Below are positions 23,741 to 31,081 of a DNA stretch of 48,286 bases, piece after piece; positions within the stretch are counted from its first letter, which is position 1; the number at the start of each line of letters is the position of its first letter. The notes below the pieces were generated by a model. The model was not told where the DNA came from, did no database searches, and saw only the letters and a program-made list of their open reading frames with translations. Source of the stretch: Planctomycetota bacterium (lineage in GTDB: Bacteria > Planctomycetota > Planctomycetia > Gemmatales > Gemmataceae); contig JACPZP010000124.1 in assembly GCA_016195405.1 (NCBI GenBank), positions 1 to 48,286 of the forward strand, read 5' to 3'. The position numbers and the translations under genes are program-made.

Positions 23741-25843
23741 TCAAAAGGAACTCAACTCACGCATCTTGGCGGCGATTTGTGCCACTCCCGGGATAACCGC
23801 GTTCATCAGCTCGATGTTGTACGGTATCGGAACGTTAGGGGTGGTCATGCGCTCGACCGGGGCATCAAGGTTGAAGAATGCGTCGCGGACGACCACGGCG
23901 CAGACCTCGGCGCCAAAGCCGGCTGTGCCGTAATCCTCGTGGACGATGAGGCAGCGACGCGTTTTGGCCACAGAGACGAGCACGGCCTCTCGGTCCCACG
24001 GCATGAGCGTGCGCAGGTCGATAATCTCGGCGGACACTCCCGCTTCTTTTGCGGCCAATTCGCACCGCTGCACCATGGCGCCCCAAGTAACGACGCTCAG
24101 GGCTGTCCCTTCCACAGTGATCGCCGCTCTTCCGAACGGCAGCGCAAAGCCGTCGCCGGGATAAGGCCGGCGCGCCCACGCGTTGTCGAGAAGGTTGCGA
24201 TGCTCGAAGAAAATCGTGGGGTTGTTGCTGCGCATAGCCGTGCGGAGCAGCCCCACGGCGTCTTGCGCGTTCGAGGGATACACAACCTGCCAGCCGGGCA
24301 CGTGAACCCATTCGACCTCGTTGCAGACGCTATGCCAGGGGTCGCCGCACTTGGCGAATCCGCCCGGCACGCGCACCACGATGGGAGCCGCGAAACGATT
24401 GGCCGTGCGCCAGCGGATGGTCCCGCAATTGTGGAGTTGCTCGGCGCACGCGTCCGCGTACTTGCGAAACTGAATCTCCGCGACCGGCATCAGCCCCGCG
24501 AGCGCCAAGCCGACCGACCGGCCGATGATTCCTTCCTCCGACAAGCTCGTGTCGAAAACGCGCGCCTCACCGAAGACCTCGTGCAATCCCTGGGTAGCGC
24601 CGTGGACCCCGCCTTTGGGGCCAACATCTTCGCCGAAAACTATCAGCTTGGGGTTGCTCGTCAATTCCGTTTCCAGCGTGCGCCGAATGGCGGTTAGCAT
24701 GTTGATGCGTGTCGGCTCCGGACTCGGTACATCCGTCGTGGGCGGAAAACGGTGACCCCCACGTGCCAACCCGCCCACGGCCTGCAATTCCGGCGAGCCA
24801 TCCGGCCGGCATTCCGCGAAAACGTAACGCCGGACGTTGCGCGGTTCGGGCTCGGCCCGAGCTAGCGCCCTCTCCGCCGCCGTTCGCACTTCCTGCTCCG
24901 TGGATCGGCCCAGATCCTCCCATTCCTCCTGCGACATCAGCGCGGGAATCAGGCAGTCCTTGAGCTTTTGCAACGGATCACGCGAAGACTCCTCCTCGAT
25001 CATCTCCGCCGGCTTATAGGCCTGCGTGTCTTGGCCCGAGTGTCCGCACAGGCGCGGCACGCTTAGGCGCAAGAGGGCCGGTCCCTTGCCGGCGCGGACC
25101 CAGTCCACGGCCTCCTTGATGAGCGCTGCTGCGTCCGCTGGTTCAGTGCCGTCGCCGTCGAGGGTATGGAGATTGGTGAACGAGACGAGGTTCTTGGCGA
25201 TATTTCCACCGGGCGTCTGTTTCTCGCCTGGGACGGACAGCGAGTAGCCGTTGTCCTCGATAAAGAACAAGAGCGGCAGCCTCAATGTCGTGGCGATGGT
25301 CAGCGCCGACCAGAAACCGTTGGTGGCCACCGAGCCTTCGCCGCCCAGGCACGCCGCGATAGCGCCGGCGTAGTCGGATTCGCCCAGTTCGTCTCGCCGG
25401 TAGACGATCGCTTGAGCCCAGCCTGCCGCCGGGGTGAATCCCGACCCGACCTCGCCCGCCATCGGCAAACCGGTGGCTTTGCCGACCGACGGTAAATTAC
25501 AAACGGCGCCGATGTCACGGCCATCGCTGTAGCCGCCGCAGCGCGCCATGTGCGAAGCAAAGCTGTCCTCGATCTTGAGGCCGAGCGTGAGCAGGAACGG
25601 CCGTGAGCGGTAGTACGCGCTGACGCCGTCGTGCGGATGCGTCAAGAGGGATCCCAAGAGAATCTCGGCCAACTCATGGCCGCGTGCGGAAAATTGATAG
25701 TTGATCTTGCGTTTCGGAAGGAGTTCCGATTCTTCCAGGTCGTCCATGGCTCGTGAGACGAGCAGCAGGCGCGCGACCTGTCGCCAATCGAAATGCGGAC
25801 TGAGTTTCGGAGTCGTTTTGGCAAGGATCGAGGGACTCTGCAT
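23741..25843 (-). CDS. Fused E1 alpha/beta of a branched-chain-type 2-oxoacid dehydrogenase
   Basis: A 700-residue protein from ATG at 25843, with GAGGAA upstream; TTG seven codons earlier is the alternative. Residues about 15-340 are the E1 alpha part with the thiamine-diphosphate motif CLGGEGSVATNGFWSA (about 166-180) and EDNGYS. Residues about 370-700 are the E1 beta part: IVFGEDVGPKGGVHGATQGL, FDTSLSEEGIIGRSVGLALAGLMPVAEIQF, VVRVPGG and LIVHEDYGTAGFGAEV. The enzyme decarboxylates a 2-oxoacid and passes the acyl group to E2. In most bacteria the two parts are separate genes; single-chain fusions are known. Its substrate is probably branched-chain 2-oxoacids (2-oxoisovalerate-like), but pyruvate or an aromatic oxoacid such as phenylpyruvate cannot be excluded. 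It lies at the head of E1-E2-hydratase-thioesterase. Confidence 0.92.
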   Translation of the reverse strand: MQSPSILAKTTPKLSPHFDWRQVARLLLVSRAMDDLEESELLPKRKINYQFSARGHELAEILLGSLLTHPHDGVSAYYRSRPFLLTLGLKIEDSFASHMARCGGYSDGRDIGAVCNLPSVGKATGLPMAGEVGSGFTPAAGWAQAIVYRRDELGESDYAGAIAACLGGEGSVATNGFWSALTIATTLRLPLLFFIEDNGYSLSVPGEKQTPGGNIAKNLVSFTNLHTLDGDGTEPADAAALIKEAVDWVRAGKGPALLRLSVPRLCGHSGQDTQAYKPAEMIEEESSRDPLQKLKDCLIPALMSQEEWEDLGRSTEQEVRTAAERALARAEPEPRNVRRYVFAECRPDGSPELQAVGGLARGGHRFPPTTDVPSPEPTRINMLTAIRRTLETELTSNPKLIVFGEDVGPKGGVHGATQGLHEVFGEARVFDTSLSEEGIIGRSVGLALAGLMPVAEIQFRKYADACAEQLHNCGTIRWRTANRFAAPIVVRVPGGFAKCGDPWHSVCNEVEWVHVPGWQVVYPSNAQDAVGLLRTAMRSNNPTIFFEHRNLLDNAWARRPYPGDGFALPFGRAAITVEGTALSVVTWGAMVQRCELAAKEAGVSAEIIDLRTLMPWDREAVLVSVAKTRRCLIVHEDYGTAGFGAEVCAVVVRDAFFNLDAPVERMTTPNVPIPYNIELMNAVIPGVAQIAAKMRELSSF

Positions 25844-26035
25844 GTGGCGCTGTTCCTCGGTCAAAACCAGTCACGGACAAGCGGCCTTACCCGACATGGG
25901 CACGCGCACTTGCCTCTGAAATGGTATCATACGAACTCGCGTGTCAGCAGCCCGACAATGCCCGCCTTGGCGGATAAGACCGGCGCGCACCGCAATTCAA
26001 CCTGATGCCACGAGGCCATTGATGGGTCGGCCGAG

Positions 26036-26530
26036 CTACTTGCCGCTGGTTCCGAAAAGCCAACGCTCATCAGAGCGATGTCGCCCAAGGTCCAGCGCTT
26101 CAAATTCGTCCACCACCGTTCCGCGATCCACTCCGATAAGCCGAAGAGCACGATTGATGGCGTTTTCCAACAACGGCGGAGAAATGAGCCTTTGCTCCAC
26201 CCACTCGCTTTTGGATTGCTGTGGGCCGAAGGCGACCCTACCACTCTTCCAAACTATCGCAGCTTGCGTCCCGATGCCGCCAAAATAATCGGTCTCGATA
26301 TATGCAAGCGAGAAAAAGACGGACTCGTTTTCTGCCCATGCGCTCAAACGAACTGTAAGACGATTGAGAAAATCGAACGGAACCGGCTCCGCTTCACCGC
26401 CGATTTCTTCCGTTATCGGAAGAAAACCGAAGCCCAACGGTAGGCGCAGAACCCTATCGTTGGGAAGCCGCCGCGCTGCGTGGCATAGCGGCTCAAACTT
26501 CGCAATGAAGCCATGGATATGGTGGGCCAT
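26036..26530 (-). CDS. Hypothetical protein
   Basis: A 164-residue protein starting MAHHIHGFIAKFEPL; earlier ATGs in the same frame lie inside a palindromic element and give unnatural sequence. It has hydrophobic strands (RVLRLPLGFGFLPIT), an acidic patch, an aromatic stretch (SVFFSLAYIETDYFGG), then WKSGRVAFGP and a helix-rich tail (ENAINRALRLIGVDRGTVVDEFEALDLGRHRSDERWLFG). There is no signal peptide or membrane segment. The layout is like small immunity-type proteins, but I do not recognise a family. It is the last gene of the island between the two catabolic blocks. Confidence 0.65.
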   Translation of the reverse strand: MAHHIHGFIAKFEPLCHAARRLPNDRVLRLPLGFGFLPITEEIGGEAEPVPFDFLNRLTVRLSAWAENESVFFSLAYIETDYFGGIGTQAAIVWKSGRVAFGPQQSKSEWVEQRLISPPLLENAINRALRLIGVDRGTVVDEFEALDLGRHRSDERWLFGTSGK

Positions 26531-26542
26531 TGTACTTTTTCC

Positions 26543-26692
26543 CTCGTTCCCAGGCTCCGCGTGGGAACGCAGCACAGCCGTTCCGCGGCTAGTCACGAAG
26601 CGTCAGTTCTCGATTCCGGCGGCAGCGTCCTGAGCGTCCTGACTCGACGCCGAGCGTTGGGGCGACTTTCCCACGCGGAGCGTGGGAACGAG
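26543..26692. repeat. Pair of inverted REP-like palindromes
   Basis: Two related hairpins point at each other. The first (26545-26569) has arms CGTTCCCA and TGGGAACG; the second (26668-26688) has arms TTCCCACG and CGTGGGAA. Read on opposite strands both give CTCGTTCCCA followed by a G/C-rich loop (CTCCGCG) and TGGGAA. About 100 bases separate them, as in BIME-type clusters. The pair starts 13 bases upstream of the start codon at 26530, leaving almost no room for a native promoter there. Confidence 0.8.
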
Positions 26693-26791
26693 ATCAATGT
26701 TGGGGGGCCAAGCCTCCCACTTTAGTTGGCATTTCTTGCCTCGCTCTCGTTTTTCGAGTTGCCGGCGGTCAGAGCCCGTATCAACAGGCTG

Positions 26792-26956
26792 CTATGGGTC
26801 CGTTCTAGGCGTCCAAAACCAGAGTTCACCCGACGCAATATCTTTCGAGGCAAGTTCATTCCTTCGCTTTAGATCCCGTGTATTTCGGCTCCCCTCTGGG
26901 CATATGCCGAAGTCCTCAGCGCCGTCAAGCCAAGCCCTAATTACTTTCCGCAACAA
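26792..26956 (-). CDS. Possible small protein with a TTG start, overlapping the gene upstream
   Basis: A 54-codon frame opens at TTG 26956 inside the last codons of the gene at 26937-27323 (different frame) and runs to TAG at 26792. It encodes LLRKVIRAWLDGAEDFG, then ICPEGSRNTRDLKRRNELA, then SKDIASGELWFWTPRTDP. The composition is protein-like, unlike the other frames of this stretch. There is no ATG and no obvious ribosome site, so it could be translated only by coupling to the upstream gene, or it may be the C-terminal remnant of a longer protein. Confidence 0.35.
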   Translation of the reverse strand: MLRKVIRAWLDGAEDFGICPEGSRNTRDLKRRNELASKDIASGELWFWTPRTDP

Positions 26957-27323
26957 CCCCCATGCTCACCAGCTTCAATCGTCCGAAGGGATTGTGCATA
27001 CCCATCGTCCACACATCCGCTCGATTACTGATGATGGCGACGAAGGCAAAGCTCAGAGCGTCCGGGCCGCCGTCTTCGGTCATCTCAAGCCAAAGTTTCC
27101 CGCCATGGGCCAGCGCGCTATTGTCGATGAATACGCCTGCGCCGCCGGCTCGGACGATGGCTGCGGCGGCTTGCATCATCTTCCGCGCTGCTTGCATCGA
27201 CCCGCCTGGACCGCTCAGGGTGACGTTCACGGTATAGCCCTCGACCGTCGCCAGCTCTTCTTCCGTCGCCGGCTTCCGGCAGGAGGAGCGGAAGATCTTG
27301 GCAAACTGATTGTCGGCCGCCAC
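26937..27323 (-). CDS. DUF4261-like protein
   Basis: A 128-residue protein from GTG at 27323. The frame is also open for 15 more codons upstream (LSWLFGPLPQEEV), without an ATG, GTG or TTG, so a CTG start there is possible. Motifs resemble the C-terminal part of DUF4261 proteins: AARKMMQAAAAIVRAGGAGVFIDNSALAHGGKLW, and a last strand VWTMGMHNPFGRLKLVSMGVV, like the family's 'GL..FG..EL' ending. Function unknown. It lies 45 bases after the gene at 27369-27785 and is likely part of the same transcript. Confidence 0.6.
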   Translation of the reverse strand: MAADNQFAKIFRSSCRKPATEEELATVEGYTVNVTLSGPGGSMQAARKMMQAAAAIVRAGGAGVFIDNSALAHGGKLWLEMTEDGGPDALSFAFVAIISNRADVWTMGMHNPFGRLKLVSMGVVAESN

Positions 27324-27368
27324 TTCCTCTTGAGGTAGAGGGCCAAACAGCCAAGAAAGCTAAACCGG

Positions 27369-27785
27369 CTACTCCACTGCCGTGTCTTCATGGCGAACTT
27401 CCTGAGCCATGTCATAGTGCATCGCGCGACCGTAGGCATCCGTGGGCAACTGCTCGTCGTGTTCCTTGCACAGATGCGCATAGCGCGGAATCATCGGCAG
27501 GAACCATCCCCAGAGCCGGTGCCATTTCCACTTGTGCTCGGTGGCGGGCCGGGGACAGTAGTTGCAGCGGACGACGCTGCCGTCCTCGTGCCGCAAGAAG
27601 CCGTCCTTTTCGCGCATGGCCGCGTGGGCTTCGATTTCCGCGCTAGTGACGCCGCGTGCCTCGAGTTCGGACTCGAAAATGTCCACGGCCTCCCTTTCAG
27701 TCTCGGCGCGGTAGACGGTGACTCGGTCGAGCAGATTCTCGGTCGAGGTTCGCCGTGCATCCTCACGAACTCGGGCCAGATTCAT
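27369..27785 (-). CDS. Hypothetical protein with a CxxC motif
   Basis: A 138-residue protein starting MNLARVREDARRTSTENLLDRV, preferred over an ATG 21 codons upstream because the extra residues look random. A long charged helix (RAETEREAVDIFESELEARGVTSAEIEAHAAM) is followed by CNYCPRPATEH and later HLCKEHDEQLP, which could bind one zinc ion through Cys-x2-Cys and His/Cys. A Trp-rich hydrophobic stretch (WKWHRLWGWFLPMIP) lies between them. The layout suggests a small metal-stabilised domain; no family recognised. It sits between the SUKH-type gene and the DUF4261-like gene, all on one strand. Confidence 0.65.
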   Translation of the reverse strand: MNLARVREDARRTSTENLLDRVTVYRAETEREAVDIFESELEARGVTSAEIEAHAAMREKDGFLRHEDGSVVRCNYCPRPATEHKWKWHRLWGWFLPMIPRYAHLCKEHDEQLPTDAYGRAMHYDMAQEVRHEDTAVE

Positions 27786-27883
27786 CGTTGCAGCACCTGT
27801 TACTCTTGTCTCCGAATTAGTCTCCGAAATCGGCCAGTTGGTCGCCATTTTCGATGCTTCCCAGTTGAGTTAATCTTATTCCT

Positions 27884-29440
27884 TCATTCCTGAACATTTG
27901 CCGTGAACACCTCCTCAAGAAACTCTGCCACGCTCGACCACTCGCGTTGTTCCACGCCGGATTCGTGACTCATCAACGTGACGCGGCAGTCGTCCCTTCC
28001 GCTTGGCCGGCTCGTGTCCAGCCAAACTGAGTCGCCGAATTCGGTCGTCATGACGACGATCGCGCCATCCGAGAGTTCCGCTCCAATCTGGCGATAATAA
28101 ACGAGTTCAGCTTGGCGCTCTTTGGCAAGCAGTTCAACCGGAATCATGCGACATGCGTATCCCCCGGCTAAAGAGCAGTTATCGACATGGCCGCCGTTGC
28201 TGATGCGGAGGACGTGTTTCCAAGACAGTGGAATTGATGTTCCGATCGTTCGCTCGGCTTCGGTAATGGTTTTGGGAGAAGCCGGTTTAGTGTACTTTTT
28301 GGGCGCGTAACGTTTTGCCGTTCGCAGCAGCGTCAAGGCTCGGGCCAAATCGGGCGTGCGCCGCGGCTTTGGATTGGCCACGTGTTCCCCCCAAGCCTGG
28401 GCTTCCAACTCGCGGACTCGCACAAGCTGGTCCGGTGAAAAAGCCGGCGCCGGCTTGCCGTAAAGGCGATCCAGGTTTTGCACACCGCGCGGCGCGCGCT
28501 CGACGATCAGAACGGGCATGCACTGCTCATCGGTGACAAGGCCGTTCGCCTTCAATAAATCGCGCGCCTTGCGATTCATGGACAGGCCGCGCACGCGGTT
28601 CAGGATACGCTTCTCTTGCGTGTCCAGAACCGTGAAGGCAAAGTCAGTTTCGGGGAGATGCCTCCGCAGGAAGCGCGGAACGGCGTCGAAAAATCTTGGT
28701 GGACGCTTAAGCAGCTCCATCGAACGCATCAAGCTAAGCAGCTTGCGGATGTCCGGATCCGGGCCTGCATCGAGCCGACATTGTCGCGGTAGTATCGTGC
28801 ATTCCCCATGTCGGCCGCGCGAGTCGAGCTTCGCTCCGCTTTTGACGCTCAGTTTGCCGATGTCGAGCCACGGGTGATCGAGGCCGCGGCCCAGAGTATG
28901 GGAGCAGACCGGGAAGTACCATTGCATGGCCTGATACTTCCCGATGTCCCGAATCCAAACGAAGTCGATGCCGGTGAGCCGATGTGATTGGACCACGCTC
29001 TTGAAACGCTCCGACACGTAGATTTCCCAAGGTGAACCGGCGACATGGATTCCGCCCTTCACCTGGTCCGCGCGCACGCTCAGGTAGTCATCGAGCGATT
29101 CAATCGACCGCTCTAGATGCCGCCACCAATTTCGAATCGCGTCGTAATCGTTGCCGCTGGGTTCAACGATGAACCATTCCACCGGCGTGTGCTCGTCATC
29201 GACAAGCTTTTCGGCATATTCGTAGCCATTGATTCGGGCGCCCTCATTTTTCCACTCTTCCAATAGCTTCAAGAGTTGGGCCACGTTCTCCGGTGTCGCC
29301 TCAACGATCGTGTCGTAGTATTTGAGCTTGGCGCCGATCGGCTTGAGCAGCGTGTAGTGATCCATCTCCCACCGCTGGTGTTTCTTATCGGACAGACGTT
29401 CGGGACCAAGTAGCTTGAAAATTATGATGTTACTGAGCAC
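27884..29440 (-). CDS. SUKH (SMI1/KNR4) domain protein with a long unknown N-terminal part
   Basis: A 518-residue protein; the GTG at 29440 is the furthest start with plausible sequence (an ATG lies 25 codons in). Residues about 1-340 are unfamiliar: several alpha/beta stretches such as YYDTIVEATPENVAQLLKLLEEW and IHVAGSPWEIYVSERFKSVV, probably two domains. Residues about 385-515 are SMI1/KNR4-like: ITEAERTIGTSIPLSWKHVLRISNGGHVDN, then IVVMTTEFGDSVWLDTSRPSG and EWSSVAEFLEEVF. SUKH domains often act as immunity proteins for secreted toxins and also occur in other roles. No toxin or secretion gene is visible here. It leads a run with the two smaller genes downstream. Confidence 0.75.
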   Translation of the reverse strand: MLSNIIIFKLLGPERLSDKKHQRWEMDHYTLLKPIGAKLKYYDTIVEATPENVAQLLKLLEEWKNEGARINGYEYAEKLVDDEHTPVEWFIVEPSGNDYDAIRNWWRHLERSIESLDDYLSVRADQVKGGIHVAGSPWEIYVSERFKSVVQSHRLTGIDFVWIRDIGKYQAMQWYFPVCSHTLGRGLDHPWLDIGKLSVKSGAKLDSRGRHGECTILPRQCRLDAGPDPDIRKLLSLMRSMELLKRPPRFFDAVPRFLRRHLPETDFAFTVLDTQEKRILNRVRGLSMNRKARDLLKANGLVTDEQCMPVLIVERAPRGVQNLDRLYGKPAPAFSPDQLVRVRELEAQAWGEHVANPKPRRTPDLARALTLLRTAKRYAPKKYTKPASPKTITEAERTIGTSIPLSWKHVLRISNGGHVDNCSLAGGYACRMIPVELLAKERQAELVYYRQIGAELSDGAIVVMTTEFGDSVWLDTSRPSGRDDCRVTLMSHESGVEQREWSSVAEFLEEVFTANVQE

Positions 29441-29491
29441 GCGCAGATTCTCGCCGCCAACCTAAAGAAGGGACTATTAGGACCGCATCTG

Positions 29492-29929
29492 TCAGTCTTT
29501 TCCAGCCCTGACACGCTGAAAAACCAGCAGCCGTCTGCCCGATTCCGGGGCACAAGCGAAATCGGTCGGCCTACCTTTATCAGAAAGGTGGGCATGGCAA
29601 ATCACCAGCAAGTCGCCGTCGCGGATGTAGACGCCCGGCATGGTCTCGCCCTTGTGCCTGCCTTCCACGCCGATGAGGTTAATTTCCTTCAGCTTCTTTC
29701 CGGGATTGACGGTAATCCTCGTGATATCCTCGTTGCTTTTCTCAGTGATCCGATCACCCCGGATTTTCAAAACGTTGGCGCCCGGCTCAATGCCCTTGCC
29801 GTCGTGGACGAGCGCGATCAGCTTCCAATCTCCTTCAAAACGCTTGATCTCGGTGTCCGCCGCTTCGTCCTTTCCGTTGCCGCCGGCGATGAAGCCGACG
29901 CTAACCAAAATGAAGAAACCAGCGTTCAT
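29492..29929 (-). CDS. TIGR03067 domain protein, secreted
   Basis: A 145-residue protein starting MNAGFFILVSVGFIAGGNG, with AAGGGGAG upstream; the upstream extension of the frame is unnatural. The signal-peptide-like start is followed by FEGDWKLIALVHDGKGIEP, LKIRGDRITEKS, TVNPGKKLKEINLIGVEGRHKGETMPGVYIRDGDLLVICHA, and GRPTDFACAPESGRRLLVFQR. This matches the lipocalin-like TIGR03067 domain, which is multiplied in planctomycete genomes. Its function is unknown. It is probably exported. The gene stands alone on its strand, 52 bases before the SUKH-type gene. Confidence 0.88.
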   Translation of the reverse strand: MNAGFFILVSVGFIAGGNGKDEAADTEIKRFEGDWKLIALVHDGKGIEPGANVLKIRGDRITEKSNEDITRITVNPGKKLKEINLIGVEGRHKGETMPGVYIRDGDLLVICHAHLSDKGRPTDFACAPESGRRLLVFQRVRAGKD

Positions 29930-30185
29930 GAGCGCTCCCCTTGTGCAAGTGCGGTGTTTGAAAATATCAAAAAGCCTGGGCCGGCACGGATGCAAGCACG
30001 AAAACGCCGTCGGAGCTGAGCACCTGAATGAACTCCATGCGTCGCTCCACGTCTCCTGCGAGCTGTGCGAGACGATCCGGTGGTGTTGTGGTTCCTGGAG
30101 GTTGGAAACTGGTGCTGCCGTCGGGGTGAAAGACGGCGCCTGAACGCTGCGGCTACGGGCATTGAAACCGCTTCCAAACAGCCGA

Positions 30186-30701
30186 TCAATATCCCTGCCC
30201 CCACCACCACACCAGCAGGCCAAGTCCTACCGCCGCCCCAAGCACGAGCAGTTTACGCAACACACGGGCAGACCAGCTGCCGAATTCCTCGCGCATCAGG
30301 GCCAGCACAGCTTGCTCGGTCTGGTCGGATTCCCCGGAGACATCGGTCCCCTCGGGCCAGATGTGGAAGCCGCCGCGATCGACGTAGAGACCTCGGAATT
30401 GTTGGATCTCCCACACCCCCCAGATGCCGCTGCCATCGTTTACGCCTCGGTACGCCACGGCGTGCTTACCGAGATACTGCTTGGTCCACGCGCAGTCGCC
30501 AGTACCGCGGTCGTATGAGCCATCAATGGTATACGCCCCGACCCAATCCTGACCCGTGCCCGCGAGTTCACCGGCTCGGCAGGTCAGGCTCAGGTCCGTG
30601 TGATGCCGCCCAGGGAGCCAATACTGTAAGAAGAACCCCGTCCACGCGCCGCTGGGGAAGCGAGGGTCGTGGTCCAGGTTCGCCAAGTCATGTTCGTTCA
30701 T
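30186..30701 (-). CDS. Tail-anchored protein with a lipocalin-like domain
   Basis: A 171-residue protein starting MNEHDLANLDHDPRFPSGAW, with GGAGGTG eight bases upstream. The core (about 18-120) has repeated beta motifs: WTGFFLQYWLPGRHHTDLSL, GTGQDWVGAYTIDGSYDRG, KQYLGKHAVAYRGVNDGSGIWGVW and GGFHIWPEG. Regularly spaced glycine-rich strands of this type suggest a small beta-barrel. The last 25 residues (KLLVLGAAVGLGLLVWWWGQGY) form a single membrane helix, placing the barrel in the cytoplasm as a tail-anchored protein. I do not know a function; similar 'GGFxIWP' domains occur in unannotated bacterial and eukaryotic proteins. Confidence 0.7.
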   Translation of the reverse strand: MNEHDLANLDHDPRFPSGAWTGFFLQYWLPGRHHTDLSLTCRAGELAGTGQDWVGAYTIDGSYDRGTGDCAWTKQYLGKHAVAYRGVNDGSGIWGVWEIQQFRGLYVDRGGFHIWPEGTDVSGESDQTEQAVLALMREEFGSWSARVLRKLLVLGAAVGLGLLVWWWGQGY

Positions 30702-31081
30702 TGCGGCACCTCCAGAAATCCGTCACCAAAGAAAACGCCTGCTCCAGAGCCCAATCTGCAGGGCGGACGCCACTGTGTCATCTTGCAGTACCCCGTTCAG
30801 GTTGGACAATTTGGCTTGTCCAAGTGGCGCCATTCGTTTCGTCACCGGCAATTCATTTCACGACGCCGCGCACCTCGTGGGATGAAATGAATTAGCTCCA
30901 ACGTCATTAATAGCTTACCGCAGAATTCGCGAATTCGTTCCATATGTTTCACCAGCGGAGATATGTTTCGCCACGTCGTGCGTGTGCATGACATGAAACG
31001 GATTGCCAGAAGACGCCCGGCCTGAACTGACCGTAGACGGGCCTTTTCTCGAAACGTAAGCGAACTCAGCGAAGGCGCTCG
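30702..31081. other. Intergenic region between paaK and the tail-anchored protein gene
   Basis: These 380 bases hold no protein-like frame. They contain an 11-bp perfect hairpin (30850-30893) and a 14-bp EcoRI-like palindrome GAATTCGCGAATTC (30923-30936). The region should hold the end of the phenylacetate transcript and the promoter of the gene at 30701. Confidence 0.5.
30850..30893. terminator. A/T-rich perfect hairpin downstream of the phenylacetate operon
   Basis: AATTCATTTCA (30850-30860) and TGAAATGAATT (30883-30893) are exact complements with a 22-base loop. The A/T-rich arms stand out against the GC-rich surroundings. It lies about 190 bases beyond the paaK stop and 150 bases before the next gene start. 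It could end the paaK transcript or be an operator; no run of T follows on the minus strand, so an intrinsic terminator is uncertain. Confidence 0.4.

Noticed and set aside
29930..30223. N-terminal extension of the TIGR03067 protein by 98 residues
   Set aside because: The additional sequence is Ser/Arg/Pro-rich without order, while an internal ATG has a good ribosome site and a signal peptide.
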